A stretch of 64,000 bases of DNA, taken from positions 62,001 to 126,000 of the forward strand of contig NZ_VTFG01000003.1 of assembly GCF_008692035.1 (NCBI RefSeq), given 5' to 3'. The notes under the pieces were generated by a model. It worked only from the letters and a program-made list of their open reading frames with translations. It was not told where the DNA came from and made no database searches. This DNA is from Pseudomonas marginalis (lineage in GTDB: Bacteria > Pseudomonadota > Gammaproteobacteria > Pseudomonadales > Pseudomonadaceae). The position numbers and the translations under genes are program-made. Shown here in pieces: positions 48,759-58,384 of this stretch; the stretch's first letter is position 1; every line of letters begins with the position of its first letter.

Positions 48759-50051
48759 ATGACTAATCACACCACGCGCCCGTTGCTGGGCTGCATCGCC
48801 GACGATTTCACCGGCGCCACCGACCTGGCCAACATGCTGGTGCGCGGCGGTATGCGCACGGTGCAGAGCATTGGCATCCCCAGCCGCGAAGTCGCGGACG
48901 GGCTGGATGCGGACGCCATCGTCATCGCCCTCAAGTCGCGTACCACGCCGGTCGCAGAGGCTGTCGAGGAATCCCTGGCCGCGCTGGACTGGCTGCGCGA
49001 GCAGGGCTGCGAACAGATTTTTTTCAAGTATTGCTCCACATTCGACTCCACTGCCGCCGGCAATATCGGCCAGGTCAGCGAGGCCTTGCTCAAGGCGCTG
49101 GGCAGTGATTTTACCCTGGCCTGCCCGGCGTTCCCGGAAAACGGCCGGACGATTTTCCGTGGCCACCTGTTTGTGCAGGACCAGCTGCTCAATGAGTCGG
49201 GCATGCAACATCACCCGCTGACGCCCATGGGCGACGCGAATCTGGTGCGCGTGCTGCAGAGCCAGACGCAACTGCCGGTCGGGCTGCTGCGGTACGACAG
49301 CATCGCCGCGGGCGTCGAGGCGACCCGTAAAAAAATCGCCGAACTGCGCGAGCAAGGCGTGGGCATTGCCATCGCCGATGCGCTGTCCGATCAAGACCTC
49401 TACACCCTCGGCAGCGCCTGCGCCGACTTGCCTTTGCTCACGGGTGGCTCGGGCCTGGCCTTGGGTTTGCCAGGCAATTTCCGCCGTGCCGGTAAGCTGC
49501 GCGACTTCGATGCGGCGACGCTGCCGACTATCAGCGGTGGCGAGGTGGTGCTCGCCGGCAGTGCTTCGGTGGCGACCCTCGGCCAGGTTGCGGCCTGGTT
49601 AGAGGCGGGTCGCCCGGCGTTGCGCATTGATCCGTTGGCCCTGGCTGCCGGTGAGCCGGTGGTGGCGCAGGCCCTGGCGTTTGCCCGCGACAGTGCACAC
49701 ACCGTATTGATCTACGCCACCAGCACCCCGGCTGAGGTCAAGGCGGTGCAGCAACAGCTGGGTGTCGAACGCGCTGGCGCCCTGGTGGAGAACGCCTTGG
49801 GCGAGATCGCCTCGGGCTTGCGCGAGCAAGGCGTGCGGCGTTTCGTGATCGCCGGCGGCGAAACCTCTGGCGCGGTGGTCAAGGCCCTCGGCGTCAACCT
49901 ATTGCAGATTGGTGCGCAGATCGACCCTGGTGTGCCGGCCACCGTCAGCAGTTCCGCCGAGCCCCTGGCACTGGCGCTCAAATCCGGCAACTTCGGTGGC
50001 CGTGAGTTCTTCGCCAAAGCCCTCGCGCAGTTGGCCGGAGGTGCCCAGTGA
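48759..50051 (+). CDS. otnK: 3-oxo-tetronate kinase
   Basis: A 430-residue DUF1537-family four-carbon acid sugar kinase. The N-terminal domain begins GCIADDFTGATDLANMLVRGGMRTVQ and contains FFKYCSTFDSTAAGNIG. The C-terminal nucleotide-binding domain has LAGSASVATLGQVAAW and VIAGGETSGAVVKALG. It phosphorylates 3-oxo-tetronate with ATP. It lies 10 bp after ltnD, and its stop overlaps the otnC start. Confidence 0.93.
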   Translation: MTNHTTRPLLGCIADDFTGATDLANMLVRGGMRTVQSIGIPSREVADGLDADAIVIALKSRTTPVAEAVEESLAALDWLREQGCEQIFFKYCSTFDSTAAGNIGQVSEALLKALGSDFTLACPAFPENGRTIFRGHLFVQDQLLNESGMQHHPLTPMGDANLVRVLQSQTQLPVGLLRYDSIAAGVEATRKKIAELREQGVGIAIADALSDQDLYTLGSACADLPLLTGGSGLALGLPGNFRRAGKLRDFDAATLPTISGGEVVLAGSASVATLGQVAAWLEAGRPALRIDPLALAAGEPVVAQALAFARDSAHTVLIYATSTPAEVKAVQQQLGVERAGALVENALGEIASGLREQGVRRFVIAGGETSGAVVKALGVNLLQIGAQIDPGVPATVSSSAEPLALALKSGNFGGREFFAKALAQLAGGAQ

Positions 50052-50692
50052 CTGGCATCGACGAACAGGCCCTGCGCGAAGAAATCTGCGATGTCGGCCA
50101 CAGCCTGTATCAACGTGGCTACACCGTCGGCAGCGCCGGCAATATCAGTGCGCGCCTCGACGATGGCTGGCTGATCACCCCCACCGATGCCTGCCTCGGG
50201 CGCCTCGTGCCAGGTGCTATTGCCAAGGTCAACCTGAAAGGCGAGTGGGTGTCCGGGGACAAACCTTCGAAGACCTTGGCCCTGCATCGCCAGGTGTATG
50301 ACCGCAACCCCTCGGTGGGCGGTGTGGTGCACACCCACTCCACCCACCTGGTTGCGCTGACCCTGGCAGGCGTGTGGAGTGCGGAGGATATCTTGCCGCC
50401 GCTCACGCCTTACCAGGTGATGAAGGTCGGTCACATTCCCTTGATCGGCTATCAGCGTCCGGGTTCGCCCAACGTCGCCGAGCAAGTCGCGCAACTGGCC
50501 AACCGCGTGCGTGGGGTGATGCTTGAACGCCTCGGTCCGGTGGTCTGGGAAAGCTCGGTGGCCAAGGCCAGCTACGCGCTGGAAGAGTTGGAAGAAACCG
50601 CACGGCTGTGGTTGATGAGCAACCCTCGGCCGGCGCCGCTGGATCAGGCGGCACTGGATGAATTGCGCGAGACCTTCGGCGCGCACTGGTAA
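50048..50692 (+). CDS. otnC: 3-oxo-tetronate 4-phosphate decarboxylase (class II aldolase family)
   Basis: A 214-residue class II aldolase/adducin-family enzyme. It has GSAGNISARLDDGWLITPTDA, the zinc-binding HTHSTHL motif (about residues 95-101) and a later metal region. It decarboxylates 3-oxo-tetronate 4-phosphate to dihydroxyacetone phosphate. A GTG start overlaps the otnK stop (GTGA), suggesting translational coupling. L-fuculose-phosphate aldolase is the usual misannotation; the operon supports OtnC. Confidence 0.9.
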   Translation: MTGIDEQALREEICDVGHSLYQRGYTVGSAGNISARLDDGWLITPTDACLGRLVPGAIAKVNLKGEWVSGDKPSKTLALHRQVYDRNPSVGGVVHTHSTHLVALTLAGVWSAEDILPPLTPYQVMKVGHIPLIGYQRPGSPNVAEQVAQLANRVRGVMLERLGPVVWESSVAKASYALEELEETARLWLMSNPRPAPLDQAALDELRETFGAHW

Positions 50693-50788
50693 CCCGCAAG
50701 ACGACACGGCAAGTGCTGCCCGAGTGCCTGGTTTGACGCTCGACGGACCCGGCTTGCCTGAAAAACAATAACAACAGGACATTCTTGA

Positions 50789-52249
50789 ATGAGCCCACTG
50801 ATTTTGATGTTGACCGCTGGCGCGGGTATCGCGCTGCTGCTGTTTCTGGTCCTCAGGTACAAATTCCAGCCGTTTGTCGCGTTGATGCTGGTGAGTATCG
50901 TGGTGGCGCTGGTGGCCGGGGTGAAACCGGCTGACCTGGTGGCGACGATCGAGGGCGGCATGGGCAAGACCCTTGGCCATATCGCGATCATCATTGCCCT
51001 GGGCGCGATGATCGGGCGGATCATCGAGCTGTCCGGCGGTGCCGAGGCCCTGGCCAAGTCGCTGATCGAGCGCTTCGGCAACAGCCGTACGCCGCTGGCG
51101 CTGACCATCGCCGGGTTCATCATCGGCGTGCCGGTGTTCTTTGAAGTCGGGGTGATCATCCTGATGCCGTTGGCCTATGGCGTGGCACGCCGGGCGCGCA
51201 AGCCGCTGCTGGTGTTCGCCTTGCCGATGTGTGCGGCGCTGCTCACCGTGCATGCCTTCCTGCCGCCCCATCCAGGCGCCGTGGCCGCCGCCAGCCAACT
51301 GGGCGCCGACCTGGGCCGGGTGCTGATGTTCGGCCTGCCGATCACCGCGTTGCTGTGCTACATCGGTTACCGCGTGGCGGGGCGCATGACCCGACGCTTC
51401 TATCCGATGACCGACGATATCCGTGCCGAAGTCTATGGCCCTCACGTGACCAATGAAGACCTGCGGGCCTGGACCAACGGCAATCACCAGGCGGTGCAAC
51501 AGAGCGCTGTGGCCGAGTCCCCTATGGGCCTGGAAGAGTCCACCAGCGCCATCGCCGCCAAGCTGCCGGCGGCGCCTGCGCCCGGTTTTGGCCTGATTGT
51601 CAGCCTGATCCTGCTGCCGATTGTGCTGATTTTGCTGGGCACCCTGGCCACGTCGCTGCTGCCGGTCGACTCGACCCTGCGTGGGGTGATGACCGTACTC
51701 GGCGCGCCGCTGGTGGCGCTGCTGATCGACACCTTGCTGTGTGCCTGGCTGCTCGGCTCGCGCCGTGGCTGGAGCCGCAGCCAGGTCTCTGACGTGATCG
51801 GCTCGGCGTTGCCGGGCGTGGCGATGGTGATCCTGATCGCCGGCGCCGGTGGTGTGTTCGGCAAGGTGCTGGTGGACACCGGCATCGGCGCGGTAGTCTC
51901 CGACATGCTGCGCACCACCGGCCTGCCGGTACTGGCCCTGGGCTTTTTGTTGACCATGCTGCTGCGCGCGGTGCAGGGTTCGACCACCGTGGCCCTGGTG
52001 ACCACGGCGGGGATCATCAGCCCGCTGATCGTGACCCTCAACCTTACGCCCAACCACCTGGCGCTGCTGTGCCTGGCCATGGGCGGTGGCGGGCTGGCGA
52101 TGTCGCATATCAACGACGCCGGCTACTGGATCTTCACCAAGCTCGCCGGGCTCAACGTGGCCGACGGTCTGCGCACGTGGACGGTGATCACCACCTTGCT
52201 CGGCACCTTGGGTTTCTTGATTACCCTGCTGATCTGGCCTTTTGTCTGA
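50789..52249 (+). CDS. GntP family transporter (gluconate/4-carbon acid sugar symporter)
   Basis: A 486-residue, 12-14-helix permease of the gluconate:H+ symporter family. FFEVGVIILMPLAYG, HAFLPPHPGAVAAA and MLLRAVQGSTTVALVTTAGI are characteristic. Position inside ltnD-otnK-otnC-x-otnI suggests it imports threonate or a related four-carbon acid rather than gluconate. A 96-bp gap separates it from otnC. Confidence 0.9.
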   Translation: MSPLILMLTAGAGIALLLFLVLRYKFQPFVALMLVSIVVALVAGVKPADLVATIEGGMGKTLGHIAIIIALGAMIGRIIELSGGAEALAKSLIERFGNSRTPLALTIAGFIIGVPVFFEVGVIILMPLAYGVARRARKPLLVFALPMCAALLTVHAFLPPHPGAVAAASQLGADLGRVLMFGLPITALLCYIGYRVAGRMTRRFYPMTDDIRAEVYGPHVTNEDLRAWTNGNHQAVQQSAVAESPMGLEESTSAIAAKLPAAPAPGFGLIVSLILLPIVLILLGTLATSLLPVDSTLRGVMTVLGAPLVALLIDTLLCAWLLGSRRGWSRSQVSDVIGSALPGVAMVILIAGAGGVFGKVLVDTGIGAVVSDMLRTTGLPVLALGFLLTMLLRAVQGSTTVALVTTAGIISPLIVTLNLTPNHLALLCLAMGGGGLAMSHINDAGYWIFTKLAGLNVADGLRTWTVITTLLGTLGFLITLLIWPFV

Positions 52250-52264
52250 CTCTTGGGAGCTTTT

Positions 52265-53050
52265 ATGCCTCGTTTTGCTGCCAACCTGAGCATGCTGTAC
52301 CCGCAACATGATTTTCTCGAGCGCTTCGCGGCGGCGAAGGCCGATGGTTTCGACGCGGTGGAATACCTGTTCCCCTACGACTACAGCGCCGAGGCACTCA
52401 AGCAACGCCTGAGTGACAACGGCCTGGTCCAGGCCCTGTTCAATGCACCACCGGGCGATTGGGCGGCGGGGGAGCGCGGCATCGCCACGCTGCCGGGGCG
52501 TGAGGCGGAGTTTCGCAGTGGCTTCGACCGCGCGTTGGAATACGCCGCCGTGCTCGGCAACGACCGCGTGCACGTCATGGCCGGCCTGCTGCCCTCGGAA
52601 AGCCTGCGCCAGCGCCACCAGGCCGTGTACCTGGAAAACCTCGCCTACGCCAGCGCGGCGGCGGCCAAGGTCGGCGTCACCGTGTTGCTGGAACCGATCA
52701 ACACCCGCGACATGCCGGGGTTTTTCCTCAATCGCCAGGCCCAGGCCCAGGCCATCTGCCGGGAGGTCGGCGCGCGCAACCTCAAGGTGCAGTTCGACTG
52801 CTACCACTGCCAGATCGTCGAAGGCGACTTGGCCACCAAACTGCGCCGCGACTTCGATGGCATTGGCCATATCCAGATTGCCGGGGTACCGGACCGTCAC
52901 GAGCCAGACCTGGGCGAGCTGAACTATGGGTTCCTGTTCGAACTGATGGACCAGTTGGGCTACGACGGCTGGATCGGCTGCGAATACCGGCCAAAGGCCG
53001 ATACCTCGGCCGGCCTGCAGTGGTTGCGCGACTGGAAAGCGGCTCGGTAG
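52265..53050 (+). CDS. otnI: 2-oxo-tetronate isomerase
   Basis: A 261-residue TIM-barrel isomerase of the hydroxypyruvate isomerase family. It has PRFAANLSMLYPQHDFLERFAAA, GFDAVEYLFPYDY, VTVLLEPINTRDMPGFFL (metal Glu) and VQFDCYHCQIVEGD, then GCEYRP. It converts 2-oxo-tetronate to 3-oxo-tetronate. GGGAG precedes ATG 52265. It closes the threonate operon; the glyoxylate-pathway enzyme Hyi is the homologue it would otherwise be named after. Confidence 0.9.
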   Translation: MPRFAANLSMLYPQHDFLERFAAAKADGFDAVEYLFPYDYSAEALKQRLSDNGLVQALFNAPPGDWAAGERGIATLPGREAEFRSGFDRALEYAAVLGNDRVHVMAGLLPSESLRQRHQAVYLENLAYASAAAAKVGVTVLLEPINTRDMPGFFLNRQAQAQAICREVGARNLKVQFDCYHCQIVEGDLATKLRRDFDGIGHIQIAGVPDRHEPDLGELNYGFLFELMDQLGYDGWIGCEYRPKADTSAGLQWLRDWKAAR

Positions 53051-53352
53051 TCGACGAGCCTCTGTGTTGGTTAGGTTCAAATGTGGGAGGGGCGGTGCGA
53101 CGATTCGACTTGCCCCCGATAGCGGTGTGTCAGCCAACACAACTACCAACCATGCCGCCGCCATCGAAGCCTCGCTAAAGCTCGACATCTCCCACAGGGG
53201 ACCAGCGGTGACCAACTTCCCACCTGCCAACCTCAATCAAATGTGGGAGGGGGCTTGCCCCCGATAGCTGTGTGTCAGCCAACACATCTGCCAACCCTGC
53301 CGCCGCTATCGAAGCCTAGCTAAAGCTCGACATCACCCACAAAGGAAGGGGA
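53051..53352. repeat. Imperfect tandem duplication carrying REP arms
   Basis: No gene is seen in this 302-bp gap. Two copies of about 100-115 bp (53081-53195 and 53241-53340) share TGTGGGAGG..., CTTGCCCCCGATAG, GTGTGTCAGCCAACACA, GCCGCC-TATCGAAGCC and GCTAAAGCTCGACATC. The first copy has a 15-bp insert (GCGGTGCGACGATTC region) also present in the REP at 22751. Confidence 0.75.
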
Positions 53353-54174
53353 TCAGGCCGGCAACGGATCACCCGGCAGCATCAATTCAATCCCGCGCTT
53401 GCGGATGCCATCTGCCGCTGCCGGGGCCAGGGCGTCGTCGCTGATGATCACGTCGAACGGTTCCAGCCCGGCGATGCGGTACATGCTGAAGGTGCCGTAT
53501 TTGGAGCTGCTCGCCACCAACACCACCTGGGACGCCGATTGCATCGCCACTTGCTTGACCTCGACTTTCAGCGCCGAGGGGGTGGTGATGCCTCGGTGCA
53601 GATCCCAGGAGCTGGTGGAGACAAAGGCGATGTCCGTGACCACCTGGCGCAGGGTCGCCACGGCCAGCCCGCCGACGGAAGAATGGTTGTCATGGTCCAG
53701 TTGGCCGCCGGTGTGGATCACCGTGACCTGCGTCGCATCCATCAGGGCCTGCACGATCCCGAAGTCGTTGGTGACCACCGTCATCCCCGACAGCGCCTTG
53801 ATATACGGGACGATCTCCAGGGTGCTGGTGCCGGCATCCAGGTACACCGTCATGTCCGCGTGCAGCAACCGTGCGGCCAGTCGTGCCATGGCCTGCTTTT
53901 GCGGCAACTCCACCACGGCTTTGGATTGATGGCTGGGTTCGCTGTGCATCTGGCTGGCGATCCTGACCCCACCGGTGACGGAGTACGCCCGGCCTTCCTG
54001 CTCCAGCAGGGCGATATCGCGGCGCACGGTCATGTGCGAGCAGTCGAACATCTCCATCAACTGGTGCACGCTCATCACCTGATGCTTGCGCAACTGTCGC
54101 AGGATCTGTTCGCGACGCTGCTCGGGAATCATCGGGGTGCTGCTGTCGGTGGCCGTGTCCTTCGGGTTGGGCAT
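53353..54174 (-). CDS. DeoR/GlpR family regulator, likely of threonate genes
   Basis: A 273-residue repressor. The DeoR winged helix-turn-helix is at about 17-75 (QRREQILRQLRKHQVMSVHQLMEMFDCSHMTVRRDIALLEQEG) and the sugar-phosphate-sensing DeoRC domain at about 90-250, with VYLDAGTSTLEIVPYI and VFVSTSSWDL-like segments. An ATG at 54132 (MIPEQRREQ) is an alternative start. It faces the threonate operon across a repeat-filled gap and probably senses a phosphorylated four-carbon intermediate. No operator was located. Confidence 0.88.
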   Translation of the reverse strand: MPNPKDTATDSSTPMIPEQRREQILRQLRKHQVMSVHQLMEMFDCSHMTVRRDIALLEQEGRAYSVTGGVRIASQMHSEPSHQSKAVVELPQKQAMARLAARLLHADMTVYLDAGTSTLEIVPYIKALSGMTVVTNDFGIVQALMDATQVTVIHTGGQLDHDNHSSVGGLAVATLRQVVTDIAFVSTSSWDLHRGITTPSALKVEVKQVAMQSASQVVLVASSSKYGTFSMYRIAGLEPFDVIISDDALAPAAADGIRKRGIELMLPGDPLPA

Positions 54175-54265
54175 TAAGGCTCCGCAGTGGTTGGGTAAGA
54201 GGCGGGGAGTGCGTGGCTATAGTAGCCAATACACGCCCCCGCCGGCGACCCCGGTGTGACAGCGG

Positions 54266-56209
54266 TCAGAACTTGAACCGCCCCACCAACCCCTTGAGCT
54301 GACCGGAAATATCCGTCAACCGTCCTGATCCGGTCTGCGCCGAGTGGGCAAAGCCTTCGACCAGTTGCGCATCGGCATGGATCTGCGCGATGTGCCGGTT
54401 GATCTCTTCGGCCACCTGGTGCTGTTCTTCGGCCGCTGTGGCGATCTGGGTGTTCTGGTCGCGGATCGAGTCCACCGAGCCTTGGATCTTGTCGAAGCTG
54501 TCGCGGGCCTGCTGGATGCGTTCCACGCTGGTGTGGGACACGAGCAGGCTGCCTTGCATCTGCTGGGTGACTTCCTGGGTGCGGCGGGCGAGGTTGCCCA
54601 GCAGGCTGTCGATTTCACCGGTGGAGTCGGCTGTGCGGCGTGCCAGGGCGCGGACTTCGTCGGCGACCACGGCAAAACCGCGGCCCTGGTCACCGGCGCG
54701 CGCGGCTTCAATCGCGGCGTTGAGCGCCAGCAGGTTGGTCTGTTCGGCGATCGAGCGGATGGTGTCGAGGATGGTGTTGATGTTCTGGCTGTCCTGCTCC
54801 AGCAACTGCATGGTCTGGGTCGACTTTTGCAGGTCTTCGCTGAGCTTGAGCACGCTGCCGGTGGCTTCGCCGATGTGCTGCTGGCCATTGTGCACGTCGC
54901 GGTAGCCTTCGTCGGCACTCGCGGCGGCGGCGCTGCAGGAACGCGCGACCTCGTTGGCGGTGGCCACCATTTCGTTGAACGCGGTGCTTACCAGCTCCAC
55001 GGCTTCGCGCTGGCGGCCGGCGGCCTGGTTCATGTTATTGGCGACTTCGCTGGTGTCGGCGGCGGCGGTCTGCAGGTCGGAAGAGGCGTTACCGATGCGC
55101 TGCACCAGTTGCGCGATCATGCTCAGGAACTGGTTGAACCAGCCCGCCAGGCTGGCGGTTTCATCCTTGCCTTGCACCTTGAGTTGGCGCGTCAGGTCGC
55201 CTTCGCCTTCGGCAATCTCCTGCAGGCCGTCGGCCACCCCGCGAATCGGGCGCACGATCACGCTGGCAAAGCTGGCGCCGACAATCGCGAACACCACGGC
55301 CAGGACGGCGGCAATCGCGGCGATCAACCAGGTGAGGCTGGTGGCGCCGGCCATGACTTCATCGCGTTTGATCAGGCCGATAAAGCGCCAGCCCAGATCC
55401 TTGGAGCTGACCACGTTGGCCATGTAGGCCACGCCGTTGATGTCGACCTGGGTCACGCCGTCGCCGCGCTTGGCCAGTTCGGCGTAGTTGGGGCCCAGGT
55501 CGGCCATCGGCTTGAAGTTGTGCTTGGCGTCGCTGGGGTCCACCAGCACGTTGCCGTTGGCTTCCACCAGCATCAGGTAGCCGCTGTCGCCCAGCTTGAT
55601 GTTGCGCACCAGCTCGGTGAGCTGCTTGAGCGACACGTCCAGGCCGACCACGCCAAGGATGTTGCCGGTGGCGTCGGCGACGGTGTGCACGGTGCCGATC
55701 AGCACCACGTCGTCCGGTGCCCAGTAATACGCGCCGGTGCGCACGGTGGCGCCTGGGGCGGCGATGGCGGCCTTGTACCAGGGGCGTACGCGTGGGTCGT
55801 AGTTGTTCAGTTTGGTGTCGTCAGGCCAGCTGGCATAACCGCCGTCGGCGAGGCCCAAGGACAAGTAGGCGGTGCTTGGGTGGCTCTTGGCGAACTGATC
55901 GAAAATCGCCAGCAGGTCTTTGTTGGTCTGGGTCAGGGGGATTTGCGCGGCGTCGGCGCCGGCGTAGCTCTTGAGGTCCTTGGCCGCGACAACGCGCGGG
56001 TCCTTGGCGACGAAGTCGACGTTCTGGCTGATGCCATCGAAAAACTGCTTCATGCCGTTGTCGATCTGACGGATCTCGCGACCGCTGCTGTCGAGGAAAT
56101 TGGCCAGGGCCCCCTCGCGCAAGTTCAGCACAACCATAACGGCCACCAGGATGACTGGCAGGCACGCGATAGCGGCAAACGCCCAGGTCAACTTTTGCTT
56201 GATATTCAT
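54266..56209 (-). CDS. Methyl-accepting chemotaxis protein, dCache type
   Basis: A 647-residue chemoreceptor. It has TM1 (about 9-30), a periplasmic dCache_1 domain (about 40-280), TM2 (about 290-312), HAMP, and a signalling hairpin with EQTNLLALNAAIEAARAGDQGRGFAVVADEVRALA. The ligand pocket region has YDPR (137-140), RPWY (142-145) and Asp191 in GLDVS, as in amino-acid/amine-binding Cache domains. The exact ligand is not defined. Given the neighbouring catabolic genes, an amino or amine attractant is plausible. Confidence 0.92.
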   Translation of the reverse strand: MNIKQKLTWAFAAIACLPVILVAVMVVLNLREGALANFLDSSGREIRQIDNGMKQFFDGISQNVDFVAKDPRVVAAKDLKSYAGADAAQIPLTQTNKDLLAIFDQFAKSHPSTAYLSLGLADGGYASWPDDTKLNNYDPRVRPWYKAAIAAPGATVRTGAYYWAPDDVVLIGTVHTVADATGNILGVVGLDVSLKQLTELVRNIKLGDSGYLMLVEANGNVLVDPSDAKHNFKPMADLGPNYAELAKRGDGVTQVDINGVAYMANVVSSKDLGWRFIGLIKRDEVMAGATSLTWLIAAIAAVLAVVFAIVGASFASVIVRPIRGVADGLQEIAEGEGDLTRQLKVQGKDETASLAGWFNQFLSMIAQLVQRIGNASSDLQTAAADTSEVANNMNQAAGRQREAVELVSTAFNEMVATANEVARSCSAAAASADEGYRDVHNGQQHIGEATGSVLKLSEDLQKSTQTMQLLEQDSQNINTILDTIRSIAEQTNLLALNAAIEAARAGDQGRGFAVVADEVRALARRTADSTGEIDSLLGNLARRTQEVTQQMQGSLLVSHTSVERIQQARDSFDKIQGSVDSIRDQNTQIATAAEEQHQVAEEINRHIAQIHADAQLVEGFAHSAQTGSGRLTDISGQLKGLVGRFKF

Positions 56210-56353
56210 GACTTCACCCGCGGGTATTTATATTTTTGGCAAGGAGAAAACAGTGGCGTCGAGCGTCGCATGTGTTGTTTTGAGGGGATGTGGCCCATGC
56301 GTACTCCCTTTGTATCGACTGCGGGAGCACGCACTTTAGGCCGAAGGGCGTGT

Positions 56354-57244
56354 TTATCCGATGCGCTCGCCACCCAGCGCATCACGCTGCATCGATTGCA
56401 GGTTTTTCTCGATGGTTTCGCAGATGGCTTCCATCTGGATCTGGTGTTCGCTGGAGCGGAACGGGCTTTGCAGGTCGGTGCCGATGCGTTCGATGGCCAG
56501 CAACATAAAGCCCACCACGGTGGACGCCAGCGGGGTGAACCAGCCCAGGGATTCCACCAGGCCCACGGGCACGATCAGGCAGAACAGCGAGATAAACAGG
56601 CGTGGGAAATACACGTAGGGGTAGGGTAGTGGCGTGTTGGCGATCCGCTCCATGCCGCCCTGGGCATTGGACAAATCCACCAGGGTCGATTCCAGCCGTG
56701 CCAGGCGAATGCTGTCCAGGTGCCCGGTCTTGTATTCCCTGGCCAGCAACGCCGCCGAGCCGGTGAGGATGTCATTGGCGAAATTATTGGTGGCGCCGTT
56801 GCGGGCGAATTCCTCGGCGGGGATAAAGGCGCGTACTTCATCAGGGCACGGCTCGCCCTTGAGGTGCGCAGCCAGGCAATTCACGTAGGCCACGTGGCGG
56901 CGCAGCAGGGTGGCCTTGACCGGGTTCACTTCGCCGTCGGGGTCGTCCAGCAGGGTCAATACCTGCCGCGCGAAGCTGCGTGAATTGTTGACCATCGCGC
57001 CCCACAGCGTGCGGGCCTCCCACCAGCGGTTATAGGCGCTGCTGTTACGAAAGCTGATGAGCACGATCAGTGCCGAGCCCAGCAGGGTGAGGGGCATCAG
57101 CGGCAAATTGATCTTGGCGGTGAGGAACAGCATGAAGTCCACGGTGACGGCGACGTCCCACAGCAACAGCCAGAACAGTGACCAGCCCACATAGCCCATG
57201 GTCTTGATGATCAGGCGGTACTTTTTGATGATGGCGGCTTTCAA
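56354..57244 (-). CDS. Bestrophin-like membrane protein (UPF0187/YneE type)
   Basis: A 296-residue membrane protein of the bacterial bestrophin family, which forms pentameric cation or anion channels. It has early hydrophobic segments (YVGWSLFWLLLWDVAVTVDFML, FLTAKINLPLMPLTLLGSALIVLISFRNSSAYNRWWEARTLWG) and the family tyrosine/tryptophan motif NRWWEARTLWG. A later pair of helices lies at about 215-265. It is a stand-alone gene. Confidence 0.88.
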   Translation of the reverse strand: MKAAIIKKYRLIIKTMGYVGWSLFWLLLWDVAVTVDFMLFLTAKINLPLMPLTLLGSALIVLISFRNSSAYNRWWEARTLWGAMVNNSRSFARQVLTLLDDPDGEVNPVKATLLRRHVAYVNCLAAHLKGEPCPDEVRAFIPAEEFARNGATNNFANDILTGSAALLAREYKTGHLDSIRLARLESTLVDLSNAQGGMERIANTPLPYPYVYFPRLFISLFCLIVPVGLVESLGWFTPLASTVVGFMLLAIERIGTDLQSPFRSSEHQIQMEAICETIEKNLQSMQRDALGGERIG

Positions 57245-57478
57245 ACGACAACCTCGCGGCGAACGGTAGGCAACAGTGCCTTAGCTCGGACGCCGGCTTG
57301 CGGGGAAGGTTCGCCGCGGCGACTGAAACGGTTAAGCCGCCTGGGTTTTTTGGAACAATTTTGGTAACGACGATGTCCCCTGAGCTAATCACGCTAGATT
57401 GCGCTCAAGGCAAAACGCCATTACCGGTGCTGCAATTGAGATCAGTGAATCCAAGTTGTTTGATCAGGGCTCTTTCTC

Positions 57479-58384
57479 ATGTGCAGTGGTTCGTTGAAGC
57501 TGGCGATTGAACAGTCGGCGCGGGCGTTTGAGCGCCATATGGATTTTGACGGGTGTATTCGTACCCATTATTCGGCTCTGCTGGAGTGCTATTCAAAAAG
57601 ACCGTTTTTCTACAAGACGGCGCTGAAATTCAGTCGCTTGATGGTGTCCTTTACGTTATTGAGCACGTATTTCACCAAGCCGGTCCCCTTGCTGTCCGAG
57701 GTGAAAGCGTTTTGTGTGGCGCGCGGGTTCTGTTCGCGAAACAGCCTGGAGTCGATCTTCCTGCTGTTCAGGGCACTGGGGTTCATGACGGTGTCGAGGC
57801 ATCCGGACGACAGCCGTCTGCGGCTGTTCAGCCCATCGTCCCAAGCCTGCGCGGAGATCCGGCCGATGCTCACGTCCATGGTCGAGCCGCTGGGCGTGAT
57901 GTGCCCCGAACCCGCGGTGTGCGCCTCAATGGCCGGGTTGGATGATCGCGCCTATCTGGCCCGGTATTTCAAAGGGTTTTCGGTGCTTCTCTGCCGTAAC
58001 CTGAGCATTGACCTGTTGATACCGGATTGTTATTGGCTGGTAAAACGCGATGCCGGGCATATGTTGATGCTGGCGATCTATAACGATGCGTGTACGCGGG
58101 ATAACCAGGGCGCAAGTTTCAGGTCATCGTCCTATCTTTCCATCGCTGAGCAACTTTCGGTGTCCAAGACCCACGTCATTCGTCTGGTGCAAGAGGGGGC
58201 CGAGCGGGGCTATTTCAAGATTCATTCCAAGACGCAGCTTGAAGTCCTGCCACCTTTTGTCGTGCTGGTAAGACGGTTCATGGCCTATTCGTTTGCGATT
58301 TGCCTGCACAGTCTTCAACTGAGTCATGCCGATGACACACCGGCCACCCATGCACAGGGAGTGACGGGATGCCGGCAAATGTGA
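57479..58384 (+). CDS. Uncharacterised protein with winged-helix-like C-terminal region
   Basis: I do not recognise this 301-residue protein. Residues about 215-250 (YLSIAEQLSVSKTHVIRLVQEGAERGYFKI) look like a winged helix-turn-helix, and about 85-125 form a second helical segment (SRNSLESIFLLFRALGFMTVSRHPDDSRLRLFSP) with a wing-like strand. It is fairly Cys-rich. The product could be a transcription factor with two wHTH-like parts. Its end overlaps the GGDEF gene start by 16 bp, so the two are probably co-expressed. Base composition is lower in GC than its neighbours, which may indicate transfer. Confidence 0.65.
   Translation: MCSGSLKLAIEQSARAFERHMDFDGCIRTHYSALLECYSKRPFFYKTALKFSRLMVSFTLLSTYFTKPVPLLSEVKAFCVARGFCSRNSLESIFLLFRALGFMTVSRHPDDSRLRLFSPSSQACAEIRPMLTSMVEPLGVMCPEPAVCASMAGLDDRAYLARYFKGFSVLLCRNLSIDLLIPDCYWLVKRDAGHMLMLAIYNDACTRDNQGASFRSSSYLSIAEQLSVSKTHVIRLVQEGAERGYFKIHSKTQLEVLPPFVVLVRRFMAYSFAICLHSLQLSHADDTPATHAQGVTGCRQM

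Noticed and set aside
49712..53236. Very long (1174-codon) open frame on the minus strand across the threonate operon
   Set aside because: It is antisense to five genes with clear family motifs, is rich in His/Gln/Arg repeats typical of high-GC shadow frames, and includes the REP sequence; no domain is recognisable.
54344..56629. 761-codon plus-strand frame opposite the chemoreceptor
   Set aside because: Antisense to a complete MCP with all expected domains; low-complexity VGDG/HH-rich translation.
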